From Leuctra nigra (Eukaryota > Arthropoda > Insecta > Plecoptera > Leuctridae), in NCBI GenBank assembly GCA_934045905.1, contig OW203761.1, forward strand, positions 36,725,321 to 36,789,320: DNA of 64,000 nucleotides. The letters are read 5' to 3'. Shown one piece after another: positions 35,801 to 41,938 of the stretch; within the stretch, counting starts at the first letter, position 1; each line of letters starts with the position of its first letter. Under the pieces are notes generated by a model. The model made no database searches, was not told the origin of the DNA, and saw only the letters and a list, made by a program, of their open reading frames with translations. A program made the translations under genes and the position numbers.

Positions 35801-36813
35801 TTCTGGATCCCTGTTGTTGTTGTTGAAATTTTGAGTTGTCATTCCAATCTTCTTCTATTTCTTGATTGCGTTGCAGAGGATATTGGGTTTTTGGAGATTT
35901 TACATCCTTGGGAACCTCTTTTTCAGCATTGGCCTGTGCAACCAGCTTTGGTATATACCTCGCTTGTTCTGGCTTCTTGTTTTTCTTCTTTTGGTCATTC
36001 GCCGAAGCAGAGATATTACCTAAGCTATTACGCCGATACTTATTACCGGTTCTATTAGTATTACCACTAGCAGTTGAAGGCAGACAGGAAGGCTCTACGC
36101 TGGTATCTGTAAATTTATTGAAAGGAGGGTCGTTTGAACCTGTATTAGACTTATTTGATTTATTTTGTTGACCCAGCTGTGCAAAGGAATGGCTTGGTTT
36201 GCTAATATTCATGCTAAGAAGATCCTCTGGGAGACGTTTAATTGACGGACTGTCTTCTGGAGACTTCACAGGATGACCATTATCTATAGAGAATTCTTCA
36301 GACTTGCGTAGTGGACCGCTGCCAGGACGGTAAAGTGCAACTTGGCGTTTCCCACGTCGACCATTTTTGACATCCTCTCTCAGTCTTATATCTGAAAGCA
36401 TCAAACACGAAGGTAGTCAAACGTCTTAACTTCTCACCTATATCAGGCACTGTGTAGGTAGGTACGTACTACGAGTCTACACCCCTTGTTAACATCTTCT
36501 CACCAACAAGTTTGAACACAAAATTACCAAATTCAATGCCCTCGGCAAATAGGCTATAGGCTGATAGGTAGGTATAAATGATTAAAACTGACAGTAGTAG
36601 GCACGTTTGTACTTCCTAGTAACAAGCATCTACTGAAAACTAAATAAAAATGTCTATAAATCTGCAGAATCAGTACATTAAAAGGTTACTACCTACTGCC
36701 TCATAGGCACTGGTAACTGGTAATCCCCCAAGCTTCGACAGTTTTGTCAAGACAATTCAGAAAACAGATTGTAAAAAAATGGAATAGAATAATCACTTAC
36801 CCAAAGAATTCAT
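5952..36813 (-). CDS. Smg6: Smg6/EST1A, nonsense-mediated decay endonuclease (C-terminal PIN domain outside window)
   Basis: Smg6 family proteins cut mRNAs with premature stop codons near the stop and act with Upf1 and the exon junction complex. Eight exons join in frame through GT-AG sites: 36813-36801, 36391-32967, 32671-32379, 26038-25893, 8968-8701, 8082-7875, 7043-6867 and 6125-5952 (1568 codons). The start gives MNSLDIRLRED. Residues 24-34 (LYRPGSGPLRK) resemble the exon-junction-binding motif of SMG6. Residues up to about 900 are low complexity: a 12-glycine run, His/Gln-rich and Arg/Ser-rich segments. From about 920 comes the 14-3-3-like/TPR helical domain, then the conserved central region and an acidic, coiled stretch. 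The PIN nuclease domain that should follow was not found, so the gene probably runs off the left edge. The N-terminal part is longer than I would expect from vertebrate SMG6. Family identity is firm; the exact start is inferred from splice phase. Confidence 0.95.
6459..6680. repeat. Fold-back (inverted repeat) element inside a Smg6 intron
   Basis: Two arms of roughly 100 bp are near-perfect reverse complements around a short loop near 6565-6578. The left arm starts GGTAGTGAG and the right arm ends CTCACTACC. Matching internal phrases include GTAATTGTTAACAAAATAGG and its complement. Mismatches are concentrated in the outer ends. It would form a long hairpin in the pre-mRNA. It looks like a fold-back or MITE-type element; no clear target duplication was identified. 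Confidence 0.85.
6867..7043 (-). CDS. Smg6: Smg6 exon 7
   Basis: The exon is 177 nt, phase 0 at both ends, with acceptor CCTGCAG-type TTTGCAG and donor GTGAGTGC. It encodes EVAQVAVRIGKIIFFGAEFL and then a segment including GASEYVSVVQV, which corresponds to the family stretch just before the acidic linker. An open frame in another reading frame of the same bases is a shadow. Confidence 0.92.
7875..8082 (-). CDS. Smg6: Smg6 exon 6
   Basis: The exon is 208 nt. It enters after two bases of a codon and leaves in phase 0, with acceptor GATGTCATCAG and donor GTACGTAC. It encodes PAGDAWSRLATLVNLLIKLD and continues through LICDAANQEGYELVRLAEDA to TLCGFTPLMYNTQEPSYT. The last part matches the conserved 'L.GF.PL' segment of the central Smg6 region. 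Confidence 0.93.
8701..8968 (-). CDS. Smg6: Smg6 exon 5
   Basis: The exon is 268 nt, with acceptor GCTCCACAG and donor GTAAGTTA. It encodes DTQLEPGYRSAAQENALIVS, a helical stretch with EKCVSLLRDQLL, then LALLPAVKIWCDWLL and WNPPPSCLDY. The 'LLP.VK.W.DW' and 'WNPPP' motifs are typical of SMG6. The alanine-rich AGAAAAPP insert looks lineage-specific. Confidence 0.95.
10500..10562 (+). repeat. CG/GA-rich simple repeat
   Basis: A run of A, then CGCGCGCGC, then GA-rich sequence with GAGAGAGAGAGAGA. Such tracts are matches to GAGA-factor sites in insects, but simple-sequence drift is an equally good explanation. Confidence 0.8.
11785..11832 (+). repeat. GA microsatellite
   Basis: An almost uninterrupted AGAGAGAG tract of about 45 bp, followed by GCGCGC. 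It is a second GA tract in the same Smg6 intron. Confidence 0.85.
12840..12950 (-). repeat. SINE-like tRNA-derived repeat, minus-strand fragment
   Basis: On the minus strand the sequence reads AAGTTGGCTCAGGCAGGGAC (A-box-like) and, after a short spacer, GGTCCTGAGTTTGATTCCTG (B-box-like), followed by GGCCGCCCTTTCTACCTGAG. The head matches the other SINE-like copies in the window; the body is short or diverged. Confidence 0.65.
14629..14930 (+). repeat. Two-copy direct repeat, period about 156 bp
   Basis: The unit beginning with an ACCACATG-ACGCCGGGCACG phrase starts near 14629 and near 14785. Both copies continue through GATCCGACGCCT, ACCGCGCACACCTCT and CACTGATCATGGGAACTCCG. The copies differ by substitutions and one short indel, so this is not a very recent duplication. 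A nearby plus-strand open frame is a consequence of the repeat and the SINE that follows. Confidence 0.85.
15056..15306 (+). repeat. SINE-like tRNA-derived repeat, best-preserved plus-strand copy
   Basis: The head reads AAGTTGGCTCTGGACTGGCA (A-box-like) and then GGCCCGGGTTCAATTCTCAC (B-box-like). The body carries GAGAGGCAAATGTTGGGAAG and TAATAAGTCACGACTCTC. The 3' part is CATCA/TCATCA-rich. These elements recur in the copies at 1771-2000 and 2590-2760. Together they define a family of tRNA-derived SINE type; the parent tRNA was not determined. Confidence 0.75.
15570..15662 (-). repeat. tRNA-like/SINE-like fragment, minus strand
   Basis: On the minus strand the sequence reads TGGCTAACAAGCCGCATGGT and, further on, GTCCGCGGTTCGAGTCCTGG, which fits a pol III B-box (GGTTCGAGTCC). 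No complete cloverleaf with a matched acceptor stem was evident, so I call it a SINE head or tRNA pseudogene rather than a tRNA gene. Confidence 0.55.
18519..19262 (+). repeat. Tandem duplication of a 372-bp segment
   Basis: The segment starting CGAGAGAATCAATCAGCC at 18519 restarts at 18891 and is nearly identical, including a poly-C/poly-A stretch that differs slightly in length. The first copy stops at ATTTATTTTGGCG and is followed at once by the start of the second. In the second copy the sequence continues into GCGGCGGCGCCCC. One breakpoint is thus inside a hAT-like element and the other in its flank, with about two bases of shared CG at the junction. Confidence 0.92.
18632..19320 (+). 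mobile_element. Degenerate hAT-like element with duplicated left end
   Basis: CAGGGCCGGATTTATAAG occurs at 18632 and again at 19004, and each is followed by TTTGGCG and a poly-C tract. This resembles the left end of the element at 4641-5153. Near the right end GGCGCGGCGGCGCCCCCTGG and AGCCTATAATTACTGGTCCC resemble the other end of that family. I could not find a clean 8-bp target duplication, so the right boundary is approximate. Confidence 0.6.
19749..19799. mobile_element. Minimal 35-bp palindromic insertion with 8-bp target duplication
   Basis: GCTTGCAG at 19749-19756 is repeated exactly at 19792-19799. Between them lie 35 bp in which CATAGACATTGTAT is followed, after a short loop, by ATACAATGTCTAT, its inverse. 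This is the structure expected from insertion, or extreme internal deletion, of a tiny hAT-type element. A chance arrangement cannot be ruled out from one copy. Confidence 0.65.
20978..21532 (+). repeat. 42-bp minisatellite, 13 identical units plus a partial
   Basis: The unit starts CTTCAAAGTTCATTTAAAAC and recurs 13 times with exact 42-bp spacing and no difference that I can see. A partial unit is at 21524-21532. Each unit holds AACCAATCAG, a full match to the NF-Y CCAAT-box consensus RRCCAATSRG. As 42 is a multiple of three, two plus-strand frames stay open across the array and give 14-residue peptide repeats. I do not call these genes, since the frames have no other support. The array lies in a Smg6 intron, antisense to the transcript. 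Confidence 0.95.
23176..23200 (+). repeat. GAT trinucleotide microsatellite
   Basis: About eight uninterrupted GAT units precede a block of ancient repeat sequence. Confidence 0.85.
23215..23660 (+). repeat. Degenerate interspersed repeat with recurring ACCGGAAGTGACGTCAT-like motif
   Basis: The phrase ACCGGAAGTGACGTCATATC followed by TCGAAAACGGCT occurs near 23330. A shorter form, ACCGGAAATGACGTCATG, occurs near 23453, and a third form, ACCGGAAGTGATACCATATC with TCGAAAACGGCTGGACTG, near 23594. Each is preceded by a GCCAT/GAAA stretch. This looks like an old repeat built from internal sub-repeats of about 125-140 bp; the element class is unknown. Confidence 0.6.
23758..24155. repeat. Perfect long inverted repeat (156-bp arms, 86-bp loop)
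   Basis: Positions 23758-23913 and 24000-24155 are reverse complements over their full 156 bp by eye, with no mismatch found. The 86-bp spacer is AT-rich (TATATTATATG-like). Transcription from either strand would give a fully paired hairpin. It sits in the 16.9-kb Smg6 intron. No terminal motif of a known transposon family or target duplication was recognised. Confidence 0.93.
25893..26038 (-). CDS. Smg6: Smg6 exon 4
   Basis: The exon is 146 nt, with acceptor TTTGTTCCAG and donor GTGAGTCA. It encodes METFQEAALQMLREFRALLQ, then HSPIPLNSNRFLQLLALNMF and AIDNTQLK. This is one of the best-conserved stretches of SMG6 ('LLQHSP...R.LQL...N.FA..N.QLK'). The splice phases on both sides agree with exons 3 and 5. 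Confidence 0.96.
26391..26570. mobile_element. 180-bp MITE-like element with 22-bp terminal inverted repeats
   Basis: The left end, GTCCGTGTCACACGGAGTTG, is matched exactly by the reverse complement at the right end, ending CAACTCCGTGTGACACGGAC. The interior is GC-richer than its surroundings and has TCTCTCTCTC. The target duplication is not clear. CTTAT and ATAAG lie just outside, which may be an imperfect extension of the inverted repeat. Confidence 0.85.
27174..31573. mobile_element. Large inverted-repeat element, about 4.4 kb, probably a non-autonomous transposon
   Basis: The outer ends match in opposite orientation: AGGAAAACGCTC...ACGCGTTGATGAGCGAGCA near 27174-27215 against its complement at 31527-31573. 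A second, longer inverted pair is 28279-28640 against 30133-30455, with phrases such as AATGTTGGTCTTAATGACCA and GGAGACGCTCGCTTCGCTCG. The left half holds extra diverged sub-repeats of the AATGTTGG-CC-ATGACCATGCAAA type. The 1.5-kb centre has no open frame of note. The superfamily is not identified, and no target duplication was defined. Confidence 0.65.
30694..31519. mobile_element. hAT-type non-autonomous element, 826 bp, nested
   Basis: The left end CAGTGTTGAGTAGTAACTTA and right end AAGTAACTTACACAACACTG form terminal inverted repeats. The element is rich in GTAACTTAACTTTAACTAAG and GTTCCTTTT motifs on both sides. Flanking 8-bp repeats differ at one base (CGTACACG at 30686-30693, CGTATACG at 31520-31527). 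It interrupts the right end of the large inverted-repeat element and so inserted later. No transposase frame is present. Confidence 0.88.
31818..31917. mobile_element. 100-bp MITE-like element with 31-32-bp inverted ends
   Basis: CTATGGTCAGGGACAGGCAA followed by AGATGAACCC at the left pairs with GGGTTCATCTTTGCCTGTCA followed by CCGACCATAG at the right, with two mismatches. The central part is only about 35 bp. No convincing target duplication was found. Confidence 0.82.
32379..32671 (-). CDS. Smg6: Smg6 exon 3
   Basis: The exon is 293 nt, with acceptor TTTCTCCTTTCAG and donor GTTAGTTC. It encodes YEQSERKRREEREGRLQERM, a charged helix, then the tail LNGLSSTDVNKRFVTSYLNV followed by HGKLFSKVG. 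The 'LNKRF..S.L..HGKLF...G' motif is typical of SMG6/EST1A. The donor GTTAGT is weaker than GTAAGT, but the phases on both sides require it. Confidence 0.95.
32967..36391 (-). CDS. Smg6: Smg6 exon 2 (large): N-terminal region and 14-3-3-like/TPR domain
   Basis: The exon is 3425 nt, enters after one base of a codon and leaves in phase 0; acceptor GATGCTTTCAG, donor GTTTGCAC. It encodes residues 5-1146. The first 900 residues are disordered in composition: an exon-junction-binding-like LYRPGSGPLRK, ARYIPK as a weaker second candidate, a poly-Gly run near 235, a His/Gln-rich stretch and an RS/RG-like segment (REYSRDRNYRGHSRER). NFESLPPRLRKKYLLENGL is a short conserved island. The helical domain from about 920 (ERADLELHWFLSLEGIIRDW onward) includes INPKNGRPYNQLAILSVYAR, the classic EST1 TPR signature. 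Confidence 0.96.
36801..36813 (-). CDS. Smg6: Smg6 exon 1 coding part (13 nt)
   Basis: ATGAATTCTTTGG is followed by a good donor, GTAAGTGATT. It supplies MNSL and one base that completes the Asp codon at the start of exon 2, so the protein begins MNSLDIRLRED. The phase agreement is exact and the donor is strong. An in-frame upstream ATG exists near 36985 (an open frame of about 60 residues before MNSL) but its sequence shows no conservation that I recognise, so I prefer the short start. An untranslated first exon further right is possible. Confidence 0.7.
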
Positions 36814-38112
36814 AATGCCCTCAACAAAAGCTTTATGTTTTGATATAGCGGGGAATTGAGTTATCATAGTAGTAAATTGATGATAATGCCATTGTCTATG
36901 ATATTGCAAAGATGAACAATTTGCAAAGAAGTGGCAACATAACCAAACATTTTTAAGGCACAGCCCTGCTTCTTGCAGGGACTTCAAACATAATTAATAA
37001 TGTGTAGTTAGAATTGTTTATATGGATCTCATTTTCATATATAAGAATATTTCACCTCACTGAGTGTTTTATGACATCTAAAAGGTATGCAAAAGAGTAA
37101 AACTATTGAAATAGCCAGACAAGGTCAAATAGGCCTCTCTCTGGCGTTGTACGAAAAACAGGGTGGCATTGTACAATTTATAAGAAATGCAGTTGAAGAA
37201 ATGAAAACAGAATGTGTAAAACCACTTATAAATAATTTTAAATGTTATTCGGCGTGAAGCCTAAATGGGAATACCTTGTGTTTTTTTACTGCGTCCTTTG
37301 TCGCTGCTCTCCATGGCAAAGGTATCACTGTACATAAAATATGACGCAACGTATACACTATGCTGTGCAATGACAGCAATAACGTGCAAAAAGGGCCTAC
37401 GTGTCTCGCATAAGTACAGTCGACATAAAATGTGCGGCACCATTTAAAAATTAATGGGAAGATTTTAAAAAATTTAAAGATTCTATATAAAGCAGTAACT
37501 TTATTTCAATGTCTAATCAAGACATCAAAAATAATATTAATAATTATTATTTAGAAAAATTAAAAAAAAATCAGAACAAGAATTACAAAGTAATGCCCTA
37601 CGATCATCTCCCACAGACTACAATAATATTTATTAATTAGTCAATAATTTTTAATTATTCTTGTCTCGGCCAAAATAGGAGATTTACCGTGTAGGTACTT
37701 ATGAGTAGAGTAACCAATTTTGGTGCAAAATCGATATGGTAGAGATACACTTATTTTAAGTTCTTTGTACCTTTCAAAGTTTTCATAAAGATTCCCAAAA
37801 TAAAGTAAAATATTGACAAACTGTCTGTACCTATTAAATAATAATATATCAAAAATAAAAATCTTCATAATCATTCAATTCAGTTCACAATTCAATTTTG
37901 AATTTTTTGATTTTTGATTCAACTATTTGAATTGTAAAGTTCACAATGAGATGATAGCCAAAGTAAATAATGAAAAAAAATCAAATCCATTTTTATCATA
38001 TTCAATAAATTATGGTCATTTCCATAGAGACAAAGTTTTGTTTACATTACGAATCATGAACTTGTTTAAAAAAATATATAATATTTAATGTTAAATACAG
38101 ATTGTTTAAACT
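36814..38112. promoter_or_regulatory. Divergent intergenic region between Smg6 and the WD40 gene
   Basis: Only 1.3 kb separates the start codons of two genes transcribed away from each other, so both promoters should lie here. The sequence is AT-rich. No clear TATA box or initiator could be assigned to either gene by eye. The role is inferred from gene arrangement, not from motifs. Confidence 0.5.
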
Positions 38113-38225
38113 ATGTCTGTTAAAAGTTCAAAAAGTGCGATTGATAAACGTACAAAATATGCTACAACTACCCTGCGAGACAACAATTTGACACTTGAAG
38201 GACACATTATATTAACGAACTTAAT
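38113..38225 (+). CDS. WD40 gene exon 1
   Basis: It starts ATGTCTGTTAAAAGTTC and encodes MSVKSSKSAIDKRTKYATTT followed by LRDNNLTLEGHIILTNL. The donor is GTAGGTAC. The remaining two bases (AT) join the first A of exon 2 to give Ile in the phrase IKTPSDILCLKYS. Confidence 0.85.
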
Positions 38226-41051
38226 GTAGGTACTTTAGCCATGGTTCTGAAATCTCAATTTGATATTAAATCCTTATGTATTGGGTTATCCTAATCCCGA
38301 AAACGTCAATGGTTAAGTCAACGGTACTTGCAATTAGGTTTTGTGGAAAATTGATTTTATGCAAACAAAATCTTCAACATCTTTACATTTCTGTAATAAG
38401 ATTTTTTTGTAAATCACAAAAGAACTCAAGGTTTATTAGCTGAAAAAGTGGTTTTTCTGCAATACTGAGCCATTGATTGTGGATGGACCTTCTTTATAAT
38501 GCAGAGATTCTGGAATAAAATTTCGTCACACCTCCTTTTTTTAATAAAAAAAGGGTGGTAAATCTTTCTTCAAAATCATTAGAATGACATCGTTATTTAT
38601 TTAATTGCAGAAAAACACCAAGTGACATCCTCTGTCTAAAGTACAGTAATGATATCGGAATTTTGGCAACTGGCTCCTCGGATGGATCGGTTCGATTATA
38701 TCGAGAAGTTGATGGAGCAACCGAGTGCTTTCGAACACTATCTGATGATAGTTCAGACGATTACGATCCATCACCGGTTACAAGTATTAAGCACAGTGCA
38801 ACCAAATTGCCACATTGCGACACATTTACGTGCACATGTAAGTTCATCTCTCAGCAATCCAGTACAAGCTTACCTCACAAAGAGCCGCCGAGCAGGCGCG
38901 TAGGAATAGGGGGGGAAAGGGGGGAACGGACCCCCCCTGTCTGGAGCCTGACCCCCCCTGCCAGAGATCTTGACCCCCCCTGCTAGAGATCCTGAACAAT
39001 CCAGATATTCACTAATGTTGATTAAGTGTTGCACAGAATGCACAGATTTGCTCCATTATGAGGTTGAATTCTCAAAATTTTCTCAAGTTTTGCAAAACTA
39101 ATTGAACAGAGGTATTAACCAATGAGACAACTCATTTACTTCCAACATGATCATCCTCATGAATTAAATTAAATAATTACACGTTAAACTAATAGATACC
39201 AAAACACATACAGATTTTTCTTATTGATTGCTTATTGCTGTTGCTCTTGCAACCTTTTTCAAAGATCGATTCCAAAATCAATTCATAATCGATTCTCTTT
39301 TACTAGAATTCAAGTATTTCCCTGCGGGGCCATTTAGGATTTCGTCAAATAACAAAATTTTATTTTGTCTCTTGTATCTCCAAGAATATTGCATAGGACA
39401 CACATTTTAATTTCTTAAAAAAATATGCCAATAAAGTGTCGAATTCGATTCTCTTTTTTATCAAGATGTAAAAAAATGCCCTGCGGGGCCATTGGGGATT
39501 CTGTAAAAACAATTTTTCTTAAGTTCCCACAGAATATTGCATATCACACGTTTAACATTTCTTTGAGAAGAATAGCTTAAAATGTGATTATTTTGTATCA
39601 AAAATTCAAAAAAGGCCCTGCGGGGCTAAGTGGGGGGTGAGTCCCCCAGACCCCTTGTAGCAATGAACTACCTTTTCCTGACATCCATTGATCCCCTATA
39701 ATTTTGACCCCCCCTGTCAAAATAAAGTTCCTACGCGCCTGCCGCCGAGTCATTGAATGTCTTTCCAGATGCCAGTGGATATGTTAGAATGTGGGACTAC
39801 AATACTGGTGAATGCATCTACAATATTCAAGAAAAGCGTCAGGTTTTTGGATTAGCATATCATCCAACACTACCTAAGTTTGTAACGATTGGGGACGACT
39901 CCAAAATATACTTGTATGATTCGACGACACTTCAGCGAGTAAATGTGTATGAAGGAAGGTACCCAACTGTAAATATTTTTATAAGTATGCAGAACCTAAT
40001 TTCTTGGGTCCAAGAAATCATAATACTAAATAAATGTGTCCCTTATGAAGTGCTGTTTGGGAAATTAAATTATATTGATAGAAAGAATGCATTCTCATAA
40101 GGAACTTTCATTGAAAGAGTCAACTATAATGCATCAAAAGCTAACACAAAGGAACTCATAAGTCATTTCTCGTACATTAATATTCTAAGGATGGGAAATC
40201 GATTTCAAATCTAGAAAAATTATTTCTTATAAAATATTATAAAAAATTAATGTTTAGTTCCAGAATAAAAATGGATGGACACAAATCCCGAATATTCTCT
40301 GCTTGTTTTCATCCAACACGGCCGAATGAATTTATATCTGGTGGTTGGGACGACACCGTCCAATTCTGGGACACCTCGACTCCAGCTTCGACGAGGTTTA
40401 TCGGTGGTGTTCACATGTGCGGAGACGGATTAGACATTCAAACAAGCGATGAGGCAAGGAATAACGTAACAAGATGATTATGTAGTTACTTTCATCAACT
40501 TGCTTGATAACTCCCTGATTTGAGAATAATCTTTTGCACAGATATTGACATGTGCATGGCAAAAAAATAATTCAATGCAGCTGTGGGATTACGGAAGTGG
40601 AAAATTAATATCGACTTTACAACCTGATCAGTTTCATTCACAGGTCAGTTCACTTGTGATTTCATACTCCAAATAAAATTCATATTTTTAGACTCAATAT
40701 TATAATTTCTTCATTTTAGCTCTACTGTGGGAAATGGGTTGGCAAAGAGACAATAGCTGCTGGAGGATCCGATCCCAATTTGATCCGCTTTGTCAACCAG
40801 AGGACAATGATTGTAAGTTGCTTCTGTATAAATCTTTTCGTACATGAAAGTATCTTCATTGCTTTAATCACGCGATATTATTTCAGTCTATAGGAACAAT
40901 TAGTGGAATGCCGATAGGAGTTTTCAGCCTGGACGATGGAGCAGTGCTGAAGTCTATGAAGGATCACACAAACCCTCAAGCACTGGCACAGATTATACCA
41001 AGAACAGTATTTTCCTCAGGAAAGATAATATATGAAGTAGAGCCATTGTAA
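38113..41051 (+). CDS. WD40-repeat protein, 363 residues, seven exons
   Basis: Seven exons join in frame through GT-AG introns: 38113-38225, 38611-38837, 39769-39958, 40264-40465, 40542-40643, 40720-40812 and 40887-41051 (1092 nt with TAA stop). The product is a chain of WD40 repeats: GILATGSSDGSVRLYRE, YASGYVRMWDYNTGECIYNI, KFVTIGDDSKIYLYD, GHKSRIFSACFHPTRPNEFI with SGGWDDTVQFWD, then ILTCAWQKNNSMQLWDYGSG and a final TIAAGGSDPNLIRFVN blade. It should fold into one seven-bladed propeller with little else, so it probably acts as a scaffold. I cannot tie it to a named family member. Most introns are short, about 60-75 bp, or a few hundred bp. The second is inflated by a transposon. Expression is probably driven from the region shared with Smg6. 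Confidence 0.93.
38611..39958 (+). CDS. WD40 gene exons 2-3 with transposon-bearing intron
   Basis: Exon 2 (38611-38837) ends with donor GTAAGTTC and exon 3 (39769-39958) starts after CTTTCCAG. The joined reading gives CDTFTCTYASGYVRMWDYNT, a normal WD40 blade boundary. The exon 3 donor is GTACCCAA. Reading straight through the donor gives a stop-containing frame that includes the hAT element, so the intron call is necessary. Confidence 0.92.
38893..39741. mobile_element. hAT-type non-autonomous element in intron 2 of the WD40 gene, 849 bp
   Basis: Terminal inverted repeats CAGGCGCGTAGGAA and TTCCTACGCGCCTG are perfect over 14 bp. The 8-bp target duplication CCGCCGAG is also perfect (38885-38892 and 39742-39749). 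Poly-C subterminal blocks (GACCCCCCCTG) recur several times at the left. The inner part has three diverged copies of a block with CCCTGCGGGGC, and a stretch related in reverse to the element at 4641-5153. The lack of divergence between the ends suggests a fairly recent insertion. No transposase frame is present. Confidence 0.95.
40264..41051 (+). CDS. WD40 gene exons 4-7
   Basis: Acceptors are TTAGTTCCAG (40264), TTTTGCACAG (40542), TTCATTTTAG (40720) and TTATTTCAG (40887). Donors are GTAACAAG, GTCAGTTC and GTAAGTTG. All three introns fall in phase 0. The ending KIIYEVEPL is followed by TAA. A possible polyadenylation signal AATAAA lies at 41712 and another at 41847. Confidence 0.9.
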
Positions 41052-41711
41052 ATTTTAAATGACTTGCGTCAGATTTATACATGTTTATACAACAATAACA
41101 AATTCCAGTCAAAGTGTGCTTCCACAGTAATTACTCTATACATCAGGCAAACTGTAAACTATATGAACAAATATTACATTGTAATTTATGTAACATACTG
41201 TTTTCAGATATTGATCTGATTAATTATAGTTTTTGTCCTTACAATCTACAGTACAAAAATGTTTATACATTGATCACATAAATCTCCACACAAAAGCTTG
41301 GATCGACAGAAAAGCAGGCACATCTATGTAGTAAAGTACACTCTTGGAACTAGGTTCAGATGATTTTCTCATCAACTTCTTGTGGTCTTGGGGACAGTAG
41401 TTAAAGATTCACACTGACCCTACTCCTATTTTACAGACTAGACTTCGTAACAGCCACCTCAGGAGAATATAAGCCCGATAGTAGTTTTTCTCTATTGAAT
41501 GATGATGCAATAATATTGCCGAGGGCACTGAGTGAACGTATGCTAAACTCGAGGCACAGAGGGGGAGTATACAATGCAGAAACGATTGCATATGTGAAGA
41601 GGGGAGTTACTACAGCGAAAGCTTTAGAATCAAATCGATATTAATGTGATGTATACCCAATTTTTACTTGGGGCCTGATGTGGCTTATGAAGTATTATAC
41701 ATTATAATCCA

Positions 41712-41852
41712 AATAAAAATGGTAAGGACATGATACTTTTATGAAAAAATAGTTGCTGACAGCTGTATAAGAAATTTCACTTAAGATTTGAATGTAACAT
41801 AATTAGGTACCTACGTATAAAGTGATAGTACCGCATTCTTGTCATAAATAAA
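41712..41852 (+). terminator. Candidate polyadenylation signals of the WD40 gene
   Basis: AATAAA occurs at 41712-41717 and 41847-41852 on the plus strand. These are 0.66 and 0.8 kb past the stop codon and close to the stop of convergent slingshot at 41939, so the 3' ends may overlap. Confidence 0.45.
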
Positions 41853-41938
41853 ACATCATCACACTTATTTAATTTTGTTCTACAATACTAGTTATGTAAT
41901 CTCACAGCCGTTGTGACAGTCGACAGTCAGCAGACACC

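Noticed and set aside
35292..35834. Plus-strand open frames opposite Smg6 exon 2
   Set aside because: They are antisense shadows of biased, low-complexity coding sequence.
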